Positions 1 to 8,606 of a DNA stretch of 38,285 bases are shown here, piece after piece. The position numbers and the translations under genes were made by a program. The notes under the pieces were generated by a model. It ran no database searches. It was not told the DNA's origin and saw nothing but the letters and a program-made list of their open reading frames with translations. This stretch comes from Sphingomonas flavalba (lineage in GTDB: Bacteria > Pseudomonadota > Alphaproteobacteria > Sphingomonadales > Sphingomonadaceae): NCBI RefSeq assembly GCF_004796535.1, contig NZ_SPHY01000018.1, forward strand, positions 1 through 38,285, written 5' to 3'. Position 1 is the first letter of the stretch. Each line of letters opens with the position of its first letter.

Positions 1-7
1 GTTCAAG

Positions 8-87
8 CGGCACCGGCCCGCTCCCCCACCCGGCCTCCCATATGATACTGCCGTTGGGAGGCCGGGTGGGGGAGCGGGCCGGTGCCG
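8..87. repeat. Perfect 33-bp inverted repeat (long hairpin)
   Basis: Positions 8-40 and 55-87 are exact reverse complements over 33 bases, separated by a 14-base spacer. The arms are almost pure G/C. The structure lies just beyond the stop codon of the minus-strand glycosyltransferase gene, so it could end or protect that transcript. There is no U-tract on either side, so it is not a standard intrinsic terminator. It could also be a dispersed palindromic repeat. Confidence 0.85.
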
Positions 88-110
88 TTTCCGCCTGAAG
101 CCGACGAGTC

Positions 111-1214
111 CTAACGATACCGCCCCCAGGTGAAGCGGGACGACAACGCGAAATTCCACACCGCGCCGACCAGCACGCCGGCCAGCGCCGACATCGTCCA
201 CAGCGTGTGGCGGAACTCGAACAGGAAGGTGGCGACGCCAACATTGGCGAGCGCGCCGACCGAGCAGACCAGGCAGAAGCTGCCCCAGCCCCAGAGCAGC
301 GCCCGCGCGCCGTGCAGCCGCCGGTCGCGGTAGGTGAGCGCGTTGTTGAGGAAGAAGTTGAACGTCATCGCTCCCATCGTGGCGATCGTCTGCGCCGCGA
401 CGAAGCCGAAGCCGAGGCCCCGAAACGCGATGGTCAGCAACGCCATGTGAACGCCGACGCCGATCGCGCCGATCGTCCCGAACATCGCGAAGCGGGTCGG
501 GACGACGCGGCCGAAGCTGCGGTCGTAAAGCGCGATCAGAAATTCGAGCGCGACGACATGATCGAGCTTGCTCTCCCCCGCCACGCGGGCATGGAACTGA
601 TAGGGCATCTCCTCGAAGCGCAGCGGCCGGCGGGCGGTGGTGAACAGGTCGAGCAGGATCTTGAAGCCGATGCCGGACAGGCGCGGCGCGATCTGGCGGA
701 AGCGGTCGCCACGGATCATGAAGAACCCGCTCATCGGGTCGGCGAGGTCGGCGCGCAGCACCAGCCGGGCGATCCGCGTCGCCAGTTCCGACTTGGCGGC
801 GCGGTCACGGTCCCAGTCGCCGGTGCCGCCACCGGGGACGAAGCGCGAGGCGACGACCAGCTCCAGCGCCGGCTTCTCCGCCAGCCGGTCGAGCATCGTT
901 GCGAGCAGCGCCGGATCATGCTGCAGATCGGCGTCCATCACCGCGATGCACGGAGCGGAGGTGGCCATCATCCCCTCGATGCAGGCGGAAGACAGGCCAC
1001 GCCGGCCCACCCGCTCGATCACCCTGACCCGCCGGTCGTTCCGGCCGATCTCGCGGACGCGGGCAGCGGTGCCGTCCGGGCTGCCGTCGTCGACGAAGAT
1101 CGCTTCCCACGCCCGCCCGGCCAGCGCCTTGTCGATCCGCTCGACCACCGTCGCGACATTGTCGACCTCGTTGAAGGTCGGCAGCACGATCGCCAGTTCG
1201 AGCGGCCCGGTCAT
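111..1214 (-). CDS. Glycosyltransferase family 2 with C-terminal GtrA-like membrane domain
   Basis: A 367-residue protein. The first 230 residues are a dolichol-phosphate-mannose-synthase-like GT2 domain, with VLPTFNE near the N-terminus, DDGSPDGT near residues 42-49 and DADLQHDP near 93-100. The rest holds about four hydrophobic helices of GtrA type. Fusions of this kind usually transfer a sugar from a nucleotide donor to a polyprenyl phosphate carrier at the inner membrane and help move the lipid-linked sugar, for envelope glycan or lipid modification. The exact sugar cannot be read from the sequence. The start ATG overlaps the leuB stop codon (ATGA), which suggests translational coupling within a recO-leuB-glycosyltransferase transcript. 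The 33-bp inverted repeat follows the gene. Confidence 0.88.
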   Translation of the reverse strand: MTGPLELAIVLPTFNEVDNVATVVERIDKALAGRAWEAIFVDDGSPDGTAARVREIGRNDRRVRVIERVGRRGLSSACIEGMMATSAPCIAVMDADLQHDPALLATMLDRLAEKPALELVVASRFVPGGGTGDWDRDRAAKSELATRIARLVLRADLADPMSGFFMIRGDRFRQIAPRLSGIGFKILLDLFTTARRPLRFEEMPYQFHARVAGESKLDHVVALEFLIALYDRSFGRVVPTRFAMFGTIGAIGVGVHMALLTIAFRGLGFGFVAAQTIATMGAMTFNFFLNNALTYRDRRLHGARALLWGWGSFCLVCSVGALANVGVATFLFEFRHTLWTMSALAGVLVGAVWNFALSSRFTWGRYR

Positions 1215-2257
1215 GGCAGGGCAGCGAGCACCCGGTCGCCGATCTCACGGGTCGAATGGTTGCCGCCCAGGTCGGCGGAGCGCGCACCGCCGGCCAGCGC
1301 CGCCGCCACCGCCGCTTCGATCCGGTCGGCCTCGGTGGCGCGGTCCAGCGAATGGCGCAGCAGCATCGCCGCCGACAGGATCGTCGCCAGCGGATTGGCC
1401 TTGCCCTGCCCGGCGATATCGGGCGCGGAACCGTGGATCGGCTCGTAAAGGCCGGGGCCGCCCGCGCCCAGCGCCGCCGACGGCAACATGCCGATCGACC
1501 CGGCGCACATCGACGCCTGATCGGACAATATGTCGCCGAACAGGTTGCCGGTGACGATCACGTCGAAATGGCCGGGCGCGCGGACAAGCTGCATCGCGGC
1601 GTTGTCAACATACATATGTTCCAGCGCGACGTCGGGGTAGCGCGCGCCGACCTCAATCACCACGTCGCGCCACAATTGCGAGGTTTCGAGGACGTTGGCC
1701 TTGTCGACCGAGCACAGCCGCCGCTTGCGCCCGCGCGCCGTCTCGAACGCGATGGTGGCGATGCGCGCGACCTCGTCCTCGTCATAGCGCATCGTGTCGA
1801 AACCCTCGCGCCGGCCGCCGTCAGTGGTACGGCGGCCGCGCGGCTGGCCGAAATAGACGTCGCCAGTCAGTTCGCGGACGATCACCATGTCGATCGAACG
1901 CGCGATCTCCGGCCGAAGTGCCGAGGCATCGGCCAGTTCGGGAAAAAGTTTCGCTGGGCGGAGGTTGGCGAACAGCCCCAGTTCCTTGCGCAGGCCAAGG
2001 ATCGCCTGCTCCGGCCGCAGGTGCCGCTCCAGCGCGTCGCAGGCCGGGTCGCCGACCGCGCCGAACAGGATAGCGTCGGCCCGTTTGGCCAGCGCCAGCG
2101 TTTCGGGCGGCAACGGGTGGCCAGTGGCCTTGTAGGCGGCACCGCCGACCGGCGCCTGTTCATAGCCAAGGTCGGGCGCCACCCGTTCGAGGACGCGCAC
2201 CGCCTCCGCCACCACTTCCGGCCCGATTCCGTCCCCCGGCAACAACGCGATCAGCAC
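1211..2257 (-). CDS. leuB: 3-isopropylmalate dehydrogenase
   Basis: A 348-residue enzyme of the isocitrate/isopropylmalate dehydrogenase family. It oxidatively decarboxylates 3-isopropylmalate with NAD+ and a divalent metal in leucine biosynthesis in the cytoplasm. The N-terminus ([13 protein letters not shown]), the [10 protein letters not shown] segment and the family signature beginning [10 protein letters not shown] with GSIGMLPSA downstream are all visible. The length is normal for LeuB. It follows recO after about 20 bases and its TGA overlaps the next gene's ATG. The other leu genes are not in the window. Confidence 0.96.
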   Translation of the reverse strand: MLIALLPGDGIGPEVVAEAVRVLERVAPDLGYEQAPVGGAAYKATGHPLPPETLALAKRADAILFGAVGDPACDALERHLRPEQAILGLRKELGLFANLRPAKLFPELADASALRPEIARSIDMVIVRELTGDVYFGQPRGRRTTDGGRREGFDTMRYDEDEVARIATIAFETARGRKRRLCSVDKANVLETSQLWRDVVIEVGARYPDVALEHMYVDNAAMQLVRAPGHFDVIVTGNLFGDILSDQASMCAGSIGMLPSAALGAGGPGLYEPIHGSAPDIAGQGKANPLATILSAAMLLRHSLDRATEADRIEAAVAAALAGGARSADLGGNHSTREIGDRVLAALP

Positions 2258-2276
2258 GCTCGAAACCCCTTCCCTG

Positions 2277-3008
2277 TCATTCGGCGGCGCGCCGCAGCCG
2301 GTCGATCAGCCGCGCCCGCGCCGCCAGCACCTCCGCCTTGCGGTCGACCAGAATGTCGCGGGCGAGGAAATGGCCGGTGATCGCCAGCGCGTCAAACACT
2401 TCGTCCCATCCGGCCGCGCCGCCGTCGCGCAGGAAGGGCGGCAGGCGGAACAACCGGGCGGCATGGCCGACCCCCGCATCCCGCCCGACCGCCTTGCCGC
2501 TGCGCGGGCTGACATAGGCCAGATCGCTTTCCGCCCCGGTCACCGCGCAGCGGCGCAGATCAAGGCCGAAGCCCAGTTCGGCGAGCAGCAGCAATTCGTA
2601 ACGCGCCAGGCTGGCCGCCCAGCCGCGCGCCGCCGGTGCCGCCTCGACCGCGCCAAGCACGCCGTCGAGCGCGGTGAACAGTCGGGGATGGGCCAGCCCC
2701 TCGGCCAGCGCGGCGGCGGTCAGCCCACACGCCCAGTCGATCGCTGCGGCGGGCAGCGGCTCGGCGAACAGCGGCGCCCGGCTGTGCGCCAGCTCGACGG
2801 TCAGCCCGGCCAGTTGCTCGGCGGTGCGGGCGCGGAATTCGGCATGGACGAGGTTGCCCGGCATCAGCACCGGCCGCAGCCGGCGCGATCGCCCGCCCCG
2901 GACATAGCCGGCGAGCAGCCCGTCGTCCGGGGTCAGCGCGCGGACGACGGCGCCGTGTTCGCCATGCCCGCGCACGGCGCAGATGATCGCCAGGGCCTCG
3001 ATCCGCAT
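2277..3008 (-). CDS. recO: DNA repair protein RecO
   Basis: A 243-residue protein of the RecO family, which helps load RecA on SSB-coated single-stranded DNA in the RecF pathway. The N-terminal OB-fold region ([21 protein letters not shown], then [12 protein letters not shown]) and the C-terminal helical region ([15 protein letters not shown], then [12 protein letters not shown]) match the alphaproteobacterial form. I chose the ATG at 3008 because the family N-terminus begins there. An in-frame ATG 21 bases upstream and a much longer open frame to 3233 also exist but would add unconserved residues. The zinc-finger cysteines of some RecO proteins are reduced to one visible Cys in the RRCAVTG segment. 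It is divergent from the VanZ-like gene. Confidence 0.93.
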   Translation of the reverse strand: MRIEALAIICAVRGHGEHGAVVRALTPDDGLLAGYVRGGRSRRLRPVLMPGNLVHAEFRARTAEQLAGLTVELAHSRAPLFAEPLPAAAIDWACGLTAAALAEGLAHPRLFTALDGVLGAVEAAPAARGWAASLARYELLLLAELGFGLDLRRCAVTGAESDLAYVSPRSGKAVGRDAGVGHAARLFRLPPFLRDGGAAGWDEVFDALAITGHFLARDILVDRKAEVLAARARLIDRLRRAAE

Positions 3009-3088
3009 GGCCCGGCCATAAGGCGTCATGCCGCGCCGCACCAGTTCCGCGCTTGCATCGCCCGGCGTCCTCCGCCATCGCGCGCGGC

Positions 3089-3439
3089 GTGACCATCCTG
3101 TTCCGCACCCTGTTCTGGCTCGCCGTTGCGGTGACGCTGTATTTCGCCTGGGCGCCGCAGCCACCGCAGATCCTGCCGGGCGACAAATATCAGCACGCGC
3201 TGGCCTTTGCCGCGCTGGCGACGATCGCGACATTGGGTTGGCCCGGTATGCGCTGGTGGGTGACGGCGGCGCTGCTCGCCGCGTTCGGCGGGCTGATCGA
3301 GTTGGTTCAGGCGATCCCCGCCATCCACCGCGACGCCGACGTGCATGACTGGTATGCCGACATGATCGCCGTCGCCGTCGCGCTGCTGCTGTCCCACCTG
3401 CTGCTGCGGCTGATCCGGCCGCGGGGCTGGAAAGGCTGA
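3089..3439 (+). CDS. VanZ-like small membrane protein
   Basis: A protein of about 116 residues with three to four hydrophobic segments. The [14 protein letters not shown] segment and the later [19 protein letters not shown] segment have the charged and His-rich pattern of VanZ/YfiM-like proteins. No biochemical role is established for such short members; an envelope function is usual. The start is uncertain: GTG at 3089 places the first membrane helix at the N-terminus, while a TTG at 3053 would add 12 residues. Neither has a clear ribosome binding site. It is divergent from recO and followed closely by the sigma factor gene. Confidence 0.72.
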   Translation: MTILFRTLFWLAVAVTLYFAWAPQPPQILPGDKYQHALAFAALATIATLGWPGMRWWVTAALLAAFGGLIELVQAIPAIHRDADVHDWYADMIAVAVALLLSHLLLRLIRPRGWKG

Positions 3440-3446
3440 ACGAGCG

Positions 3447-3471
3447 GGAACCTTGCGCGGGTTTTGCCGTC
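3447..3471 (+). promoter_or_regulatory. Candidate ECF-sigma promoter (GGAAC-N16-CGTC)
   Basis: GGAAC at 3447-3451 and CGTC at 3468-3471 are 16 bases apart. This resembles the -35/-10 layout of ECF/EcfG-type promoters in alphaproteobacteria (GGAAC, 16-17 bases, CGTT), with one mismatch in the -10. It lies 25 bases before the start of an ECF sigma gene, so autoregulation is the natural reading. Confidence 0.5.
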
Positions 3472-3496
3472 CAATAGCGGCAAAGGGGGATGAAGC

Positions 3497-4189
3497 ATGG
3501 GCGCCCAGCCGCGTATCGACTATCAGCAGCTGTCCGACCAGGCGCTGGCCGAGCGCGTCGCCGCGCGCGACCCGGCCGCCGTCCGCCTCGTCACCACCCG
3601 CAACAACCAGCGGCTGTTCCGGGTCGCGTTCAGTATCCTCAGGAACCGCAGCGACAGCGAGGATGTGCTGCAGAACGCCTATCTGAAGGCATTCGCCGCG
3701 ATCGGCGGTTTTCGCGGCGATTCGGCGCTGTCCACCTGGCTGACCCGGATCGTCATCAACGAGGCGCTGGAACGGCGGCGCCGAAAGCTGCGCGAAGCGG
3801 CGCTGGCGCAAGGTTCGGTGGTCATGCTTGACGAATATCGCGAGAAGCTGGCCGGCGGCGCCCGGCCGCAACCGGATGCCGAACTGGCCCACCAGCAGAT
3901 CCGCGTGCTGCTCGAACAGGCGATCGGCCGGCTGCCGGACGATTTCCGCCTGGTCTTCGTCCTGCGCGAGATAGAGGGCGTCAGCGTCGACGAGACCGCC
4001 CGCCTGCTCGACATTCTTCCGGCGACGGTCAAGACCCGCCACCTGCGCGCCCGCCGCCGCCTGCAGAAGGATCTGGGGCCGCAGTTGCGCGCTGCCCTCC
4101 ACGGCAGCTTCCCGTTCGCCGGCCTCGCCTGCGAAGCGATGACCGAGCGGGTGGTCAGCGCGTTTTGCGGCGGAACCGGGGAACCCTGA
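3497..4189 (+). CDS. ECF-type RNA polymerase sigma factor
   Basis: A 230-residue sigma factor. Region 2 spans about residues 48-97 ([17 protein letters not shown], then [19 protein letters not shown]). Region 4 spans about 145-190 ([16 protein letters not shown], then [24 protein letters not shown]). Region 3 is absent, as in ECF factors. It would direct RNA polymerase to GGAAC-type promoters, and one such site lies just upstream. The ATG at 3497 follows an AAGGGGG ribosome binding site. No anti-sigma gene is seen. The next two genes encode exported proteins (DUF4142 and cupredoxin), which may be in the same transcript. Confidence 0.92.
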   Translation: MGAQPRIDYQQLSDQALAERVAARDPAAVRLVTTRNNQRLFRVAFSILRNRSDSEDVLQNAYLKAFAAIGGFRGDSALSTWLTRIVINEALERRRRKLREAALAQGSVVMLDEYREKLAGGARPQPDAELAHQQIRVLLEQAIGRLPDDFRLVFVLREIEGVSVDETARLLDILPATVKTRHLRARRRLQKDLGPQLRAALHGSFPFAGLACEAMTERVVSAFCGGTGEP

Positions 4190-4253
4190 GCCGCCTGTCG
4201 CCATCCAAGCAGACGGGGCGGGCGTGGCGCCCGCCGGCAATGGAGATGGCACG

Positions 4254-4775
4254 ATGATGAAGATAATCGGGTTCGCGGCGGCTGTGGCTTTGGCGGCGCC
4301 GGTCGCGGCACAGGCGCAGGCGGCCGCGCCGACCGATCCGCAGATCGCCCACATCGCCTACACGGCGGGCGCGATCGACGTCGAAGCGGGCAAGCAGGCG
4401 CTCGCCAAGGCACAGAACCCGGCGGTCCGCGCCTTCGCCGAGACAATGGTGCGCGATCACCAAGCGGTGAACGAACAGGCGCTGGCGCTAGTCAAGAAGC
4501 TGGGCGTGACGCCGGAGGACAATGCGACCAGCCAGGCGCTGTCGGCGGAGGCGGCGAAGCAGCTGAAGGCGCAGGCGGCGCTGAGCGGCGCGGCGTTCGA
4601 CAAGGCCTATGTCGCCAACGAGGTCGCGTTCCACAAGACGGTCAACAGCGCCCTGTCCGGCCTGCTGATCCCCAGCGCTCGCAACGCCGAGCTGAAGGGC
4701 CTGCTGGAGGCGGGGCTGAAGCTGTTCAGTGAGCATCAGGGCCATGCCGAGCACCTCGCCATGGAGGTCCGCTGA
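4254..4775 (+). CDS. DUF4142 domain exported protein
   Basis: About 173 residues: an N-terminal signal peptide (cleavage expected after AQAQA, near residue 23), then a helical DUF4142 domain beginning DPQIAHIAYTAGAIDVEAGK, with the RAFAETMVRDHQAVNEQAL helix. The family is a ferritin-like helical bundle of unknown function found in the periplasm, and is common in stress-related gene sets. I chose the first of two tandem ATGs because a TGGAG site lies eight to ten bases before it; an upstream ATG at 4224 would spoil the signal peptide. It ends two bases before the cupredoxin start, so the two are surely co-transcribed. Confidence 0.88.
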   Translation: MMKIIGFAAAVALAAPVAAQAQAAAPTDPQIAHIAYTAGAIDVEAGKQALAKAQNPAVRAFAETMVRDHQAVNEQALALVKKLGVTPEDNATSQALSAEAAKQLKAQAALSGAAFDKAYVANEVAFHKTVNSALSGLLIPSARNAELKGLLEAGLKLFSEHQGHAEHLAMEVR

Positions 4776-4777
4776 TC

Positions 4778-5107
4778 ATGCGGGCGACACACCGGATGCT
4801 GCTCGCCCTCGCCGGGGCGGCGCTCGCCGCGGCGCCGGCACCGCTGCTCGCGGCGGGCAAGACCTATGTGGTGACGATGAAGGCGATGGCGTTCGGCCCG
4901 GTGCCCGCCGGGCTGCGCGTCGGCGATACGATCGTATGGGTCAACGACGACTTCGTCCGCCACACGGCGACGGCGGCCGACAAGAGCTTCGACGTCGACC
5001 TGCAACCCAAGGCGCGCGGGCGCACGGTGCTGACCAAGGCCGGGGCGATTCCGTTCATCTGCCGCTTCCATCCGGGGATGAAGGGGGTGCTGCGCGTCGC
5101 GAAATGA
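4778..5107 (+). CDS. Periplasmic cupredoxin (plastocyanin/amicyanin-like)
   Basis: A 109-residue protein with a signal peptide ending near residue 26 (LLAAG). The type 1 copper ligands are in the expected order: H62 (RHTAT), C95, H98 and M101 (CRFHPGMKG). Single-domain cupredoxins carry one electron or bind copper in the periplasm. The redox partner is unknown. It sits two bases after the DUF4142 gene and downstream of the ECF sigma gene, so a role in an envelope redox or metal stress response is plausible, as inference. Confidence 0.9.
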   Translation: MRATHRMLLALAGAALAAAPAPLLAAGKTYVVTMKAMAFGPVPAGLRVGDTIVWVNDDFVRHTATAADKSFDVDLQPKARGRTVLTKAGAIPFICRFHPGMKGVLRVAK

Positions 5108-5184
5108 CCGCGCGGGTCAAATGTTTGGAATCGGTGGCCGCGCGCCTTAGATAACCCCTCGTCACTCCTGAGAGGCACCGCGCC

Positions 5185-6372
5185 ATGGCCACCGATCCCG
5201 TTGTCATCCTGTCTTACGCCCGCACGCCGATGGGCGGGTTCCAGGGCAGCCTGTCCGGCGCCAGCGCCACCGATCTCGGCGCGGCGGCGGTCAGCGCAGC
5301 GGTGGAGCGCGCCGGGGTCAAGGGCGAACTGGTCGAGCGAATCTACATGGGCTGCGTCCTCCCCGCCGGCCTCGGCCAGGCCCCGGCGCGCCAGGCGGCG
5401 CTGAAGGCCGGCCTGCCGCAGTCGGTCGAGGCGGCGACGGTCAACAAGATGTGCGGTTCCGGCATGATGGCGGCGATGCTCGGCGCCGACGCCCTCGCCG
5501 CCGGCTCGGCCGACCTGCTCGTCGTCGGCGGCATGGAGAGCATGACCAACGCGCCCTATCTGCTGATGAAGCATCGCGGCGGCGCGCGGATCGGCCATGA
5601 CCGGGCGATGGACCACATGTATCTCGACGGGCTGGAAGACGCCTATGAGCCAGGCCGGCTGATGGGCAGCTTCGCCGAGGAAACCGCCGCCGAATATCAG
5701 TTCACCCGCGCCGGGCAGGATGAATATGCCGTCACCTCGCTCGAACGCGCGAAGCGGGCGCAGCAATCCGGCGCGTTCGACCGGGAAATCGTGGCCGTCG
5801 ACATCGCCGGCCGCAAGGGCACGACGACGGTCGCGCAGGACGAACAGCCGCAAAAGGCCGATCCGGCGAAGATCCCGACGCTGAAACCCGCCTTTGCAAA
5901 GGACGGGACGATCACCGCCGCCAATGCCTCGTCGATCTCCGACGGCGCCGCTGCTCTGGTGCTGACCCGGCAGAGCGTCGCCGACCGGCTGGGCGTCGCC
6001 CCGGTCGCGCGCATCGTGGCGCAGGCTGCCCACGCCCACGCCCCGGCCCGCTTCACCACCGCGCCGGTCTTCGCGATCCGCAAGGCGCTGGACAAGGCCG
6101 GCTGGGCGACCGGCGACGCCGACCTGTACGAGGTCAACGAAGCATTCGCCGTCGTCGCGATGATCGCGATGCGCGACCTGGGCCTCGACCACGCGATCAC
6201 CAACGTCAACGGCGGCGCCTGCGCGCTCGGCCACCCGATCGGCGCCAGCGGCGCCCGTATCCTCGCCACCCTGCTCGCCGCACTCCAGGCACGCGGCGGC
6301 ACGCGCGGCGTCGCCTCGCTGTGCATCGGCGGCGGCGAGGCAACGGCGGTGGCGATCGAACTGATGTCTTGA
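5185..6372 (+). CDS. Acetyl-CoA C-acetyltransferase (thiolase)
   Basis: A 395-residue thiolase. C90 (NKMCGSG) is the acyl-accepting nucleophile, and H350 (GHPIGASG) and C380 (CIGGGEA) complete the triad. It condenses two acetyl-CoA to acetoacetyl-CoA or runs the reverse thiolysis, in the cytoplasm. The length and the C-terminal signature are those of the biosynthetic/AtoB-PhaA group. Substrate range, and hence a role in polyhydroxybutyrate, ketone or isoleucine breakdown, cannot be decided. A GAGAGG ribosome binding site precedes the ATG. A weak promoter-like pair (TTGGAA at 5125, TAGATA at 5148) lies upstream. Confidence 0.94.
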   Translation: MATDPVVILSYARTPMGGFQGSLSGASATDLGAAAVSAAVERAGVKGELVERIYMGCVLPAGLGQAPARQAALKAGLPQSVEAATVNKMCGSGMMAAMLGADALAAGSADLLVVGGMESMTNAPYLLMKHRGGARIGHDRAMDHMYLDGLEDAYEPGRLMGSFAEETAAEYQFTRAGQDEYAVTSLERAKRAQQSGAFDREIVAVDIAGRKGTTTVAQDEQPQKADPAKIPTLKPAFAKDGTITAANASSISDGAAALVLTRQSVADRLGVAPVARIVAQAAHAHAPARFTTAPVFAIRKALDKAGWATGDADLYEVNEAFAVVAMIAMRDLGLDHAITNVNGGACALGHPIGASGARILATLLAALQARGGTRGVASLCIGGGEATAVAIELMS

Positions 6373-6583
6373 TCCGGGCATAGCCACTCCGATCGCCCTT
6401 AGACCTAAATATCTAGTGCGGTCTCGGGTACGTCGCGTGTCCCCCGGAACGCATGGCATATACCCGCAAAATCCATATTGACCGGATGCGCATCATGATG
6501 GCACTGGCGGAGCGCATTTTTCAAATTCCCGCAAAACGCGTTGCAGAACGACGGTCTTGCGAAGCTTGAGGAACGGCAGAAAT

Positions 6584-6654
6584 GCGGGTGTAGCTCAATG
6601 GTAGAGCAGAAGCTTCCCAAGCTTACGACGAGGGTTCGATTCCCTTCACCCGCT
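6584..6654 (+). tRNA. tRNA-Gly (anticodon CCC)
   Basis: The acceptor stem GCGGGTG pairs with CACCCGC, and the discriminator base is T. The D arm is GCTC...GAGC, the anticodon loop is TTCCCAA (anticodon CCC) and the T arm is GAGGG-TTCGATT-CCCTT. The 3' CCA is not encoded. The first pair of the anticodon stem (G/A) is a mismatch, but the other four pair. The tRNA stands at the left edge of a stretch with few recognisable genes. Confidence 0.93.
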
Positions 6655-7420
6655 CTCCCGACACTGGTCGCTGAATTATTGTTATCTCGCAAAGTGTTAA
6701 ATGCAATTTATCGACACTGGCGAGCGTGCGGTAGCAAGAAACGGAATCAAACATTCCTGACGGCAGAAAGTGTGCCGATCTCCTGCCTGTCCGGTGCCAG
6801 GCAAGAAATACGTGAAGCTGCCGTTCTATCGAACCAATGTCTTAGTCTACAGTGTCGGACAAACCGGAACGGCGGCATAGCCGACATTCGGATGCGTCGG
6901 TGTCAGCTACCGGAACCGACCAGATTACGACGTTACGTCATCCGGCCGGAACGTCCAAGTCCGACAGAAGCAGTCGTCCGCATATCATGAAATAGTCAGC
7001 CGGCAGCCTCGAAGACAATCCGCTACTTTCTGTGATGTCTGGAAACCGGCCACGCGAATGGCTGCTTGGTATTCCCGTTTTTCCATCTCTGGGCATGCGT
7101 TTCGGGAAACGGCAATCGGGAACAGATTTTGAGAAAGGCTGCAGCCCTCTCGATCACCGTCCTCTCCGGAATGACGGCGTAAAGCGTTCCGCAGCCTGAG
7201 CCGCTGAAAGCGATCAATCGATCGTAGCCAAAGGAATAAGGACGCCGAGCGGATCGATGATACACCATCATCAAGTGCAAGGTTGTAGGAGAGAGCCTGA
7301 GGCGTTCATCCAGTAGACCGACGCGCTGCTGGATCCGGACGGCGGCATCGCGGAGAGCAGTCGGGCGTTCCTGCAAGGACGGATGGACCGGGTCGCCAAT
7401 TGGGTAAGGACGCACACAGC
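6655..7420. other. Stretch of about 770 bases with no recognisable gene
   Basis: This stretch lies directly behind tRNA-Gly and is visibly richer in A/T than the flanks. Open frames exist on both strands, the longest being 130 codons on the minus strand at 7023-7415, but none looks like a known family and that one runs into the start of the next gene. I see no integrase or complete repeat of the tRNA-Gly end. It may be decayed accessory DNA. Confidence 0.5.
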
Positions 7421-8287
7421 ATGAACGACACCAGCACGCAGCGGATGCCCGCCCTGTTCATCGGCCACGGCAGCCCGATGAATACGCTTGAGGACAATGG
7501 CTTCACCGACGCGTGGAAACGAATGGGTCAGGTGATCGGCAAGCCCCGCGGCGTACTGGTCGTGTCGGCGCACTGGTTCATCGGATCGACCGCAGTCACA
7601 GCAATGGCGAAGCCGCGCACCATCCATGACTTCTACGGCTTCCCGCAGTCCTTGTTCGACTTCCAATACCCCGCCCCCGGCCTGCCCGAACTCGCGGCAG
7701 AGGTCGTCGATGTCGCCAAGCCCGATTGGGTCGGGCTGGATCGCGATCAATGGGGCCTCGACCACGGCACTTGGAGCGTGCTGGCGCACATCTTTCCCGA
7801 TGCCGACGTGCCGGTCGTGCAGCTCTCGATCAACGCGTTGAAGCCGATGGACTATCATGTCGAACTCGGCGCCAAGCTCAACGCGCTGCGCGATCGCGGC
7901 ATCTTGGTGCTGTCGAGCGGCAACGTCGTGCACAATCTCCGCCGGATCGATTGGCATGCCGGCGACACCGGCGAGGCATGGGCGCAACGCTTCGACGATG
8001 CGGCCGCCGACCTGATGATCCATCGGCCCGGTGATATCGCGTCGCTTGCCGATCATCCTGACTTCGCCGCGGCTGTGCCGGCACCCGATCACTTCGTGCC
8101 GCTGCTTTACACCGCCGGCATCGCCGCAGCCGCGCCGAATGGTGCGGAGGCGCTGGTAAGGGGCTACTCGCTCGGGTCGCTGTCGATGACCTGCTACGGG
8201 GTATCGTGCGAGACGATCGGCCGCCGGGAGGGCTACGACGCGGCGACGCTTCCGGCAGACGTGCCGCCGGATCAGACTAACATCTAG
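7421..8287 (+). CDS. ygiD: DODA-type extradiol dioxygenase (YgiD family)
   Basis: A 288-residue member of the class III extradiol ring-cleavage dioxygenase family, related to 4,5-DOPA dioxygenase and E. coli YgiD. Metal ligands expected for the family are visible as H16 (IGHGSP), H51 (SAHW) and H224 (PDHFVPL). TIHDFYGFP and DHGTW are further family motifs. It would open catechol-type rings with Zn(II) or Fe(II) and O2 in the cytoplasm; the natural substrate is unknown. I chose the ATG at 7421, ten bases after an AAGGA site; a TTG at 7400 is in frame but unlikely. It stands alone, followed by a DUF5996 remnant. Confidence 0.88.
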   Translation: MNDTSTQRMPALFIGHGSPMNTLEDNGFTDAWKRMGQVIGKPRGVLVVSAHWFIGSTAVTAMAKPRTIHDFYGFPQSLFDFQYPAPGLPELAAEVVDVAKPDWVGLDRDQWGLDHGTWSVLAHIFPDADVPVVQLSINALKPMDYHVELGAKLNALRDRGILVLSSGNVVHNLRRIDWHAGDTGEAWAQRFDDAAADLMIHRPGDIASLADHPDFAAAVPAPDHFVPLLYTAGIAAAAPNGAEALVRGYSLGSLSMTCYGVSCETIGRREGYDAATLPADVPPDQTNI

Positions 8288-8309
8288 CACCAGTGCGGGA
8301 CGGCGGAGC

Positions 8310-8454
8310 ACCTGCACCGCGCTTCATCTCTGGACGCAGATCGTCGGCAAATACCGTCTGTCGTACACGCCCCGGCTGAACCATAGCTGGCACGCGACGC
8401 TCTACGCGACGCCGCAGGGACTGACCACCGGCAGCGAAATACTCAGGCGGTAAA
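8310..8454 (+). pseudogene. Remnant of a DUF5996 family gene (frameshifted, both ends missing)
   Basis: The plus-strand reading frame gives TCTALHLWTQIVGKYRLS, then NHSWHAT up to 8399. One extra base at 8400 then shifts the frame, and LYATPQGLTTGS follows. This order is the N-terminal core of DUF5996 proteins as I remember the family (LHxWTQIVGK, NHxWH, LYxTxxGLTT). There is no start codon in the right place, and homology ends near 8436 before a TAA at 8452. About 45 of roughly 300 residues survive, so it is a dead fragment. Confidence 0.72.
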
Positions 8455-8606
8455 GATATTTCAGAACGTTGCTTATGCCTGAGACGCCCATTGTGATAGT
8501 CGATGCTCGAACGGCCGCTTTCAGGCATCGTCATCCAGCGATCGAATGATCGTAATGTTGACGAGTTCGGCAATTGCGACGTTACGCTTTCGGTTACCCG
8601 GTGCCT

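Noticed and set aside
207-1448. 413-codon plus-strand frame opposite the glycosyltransferase and leuB genes
   Set aside because: Antisense shadow caused by high GC; Arg/His/Asp-rich composition without motifs.
6405-6692. Minus-strand 95-codon frame over tRNA-Gly (GEGNRTLVVSLGSFCSTIELHPH)
   Set aside because: It is the antisense of the tRNA, a well-known source of false protein annotations.
7023-7415. 130-codon minus-strand frame before the dioxygenase gene
   Set aside because: No family resemblance and it runs up to the start region of a well-supported gene on the other strand.
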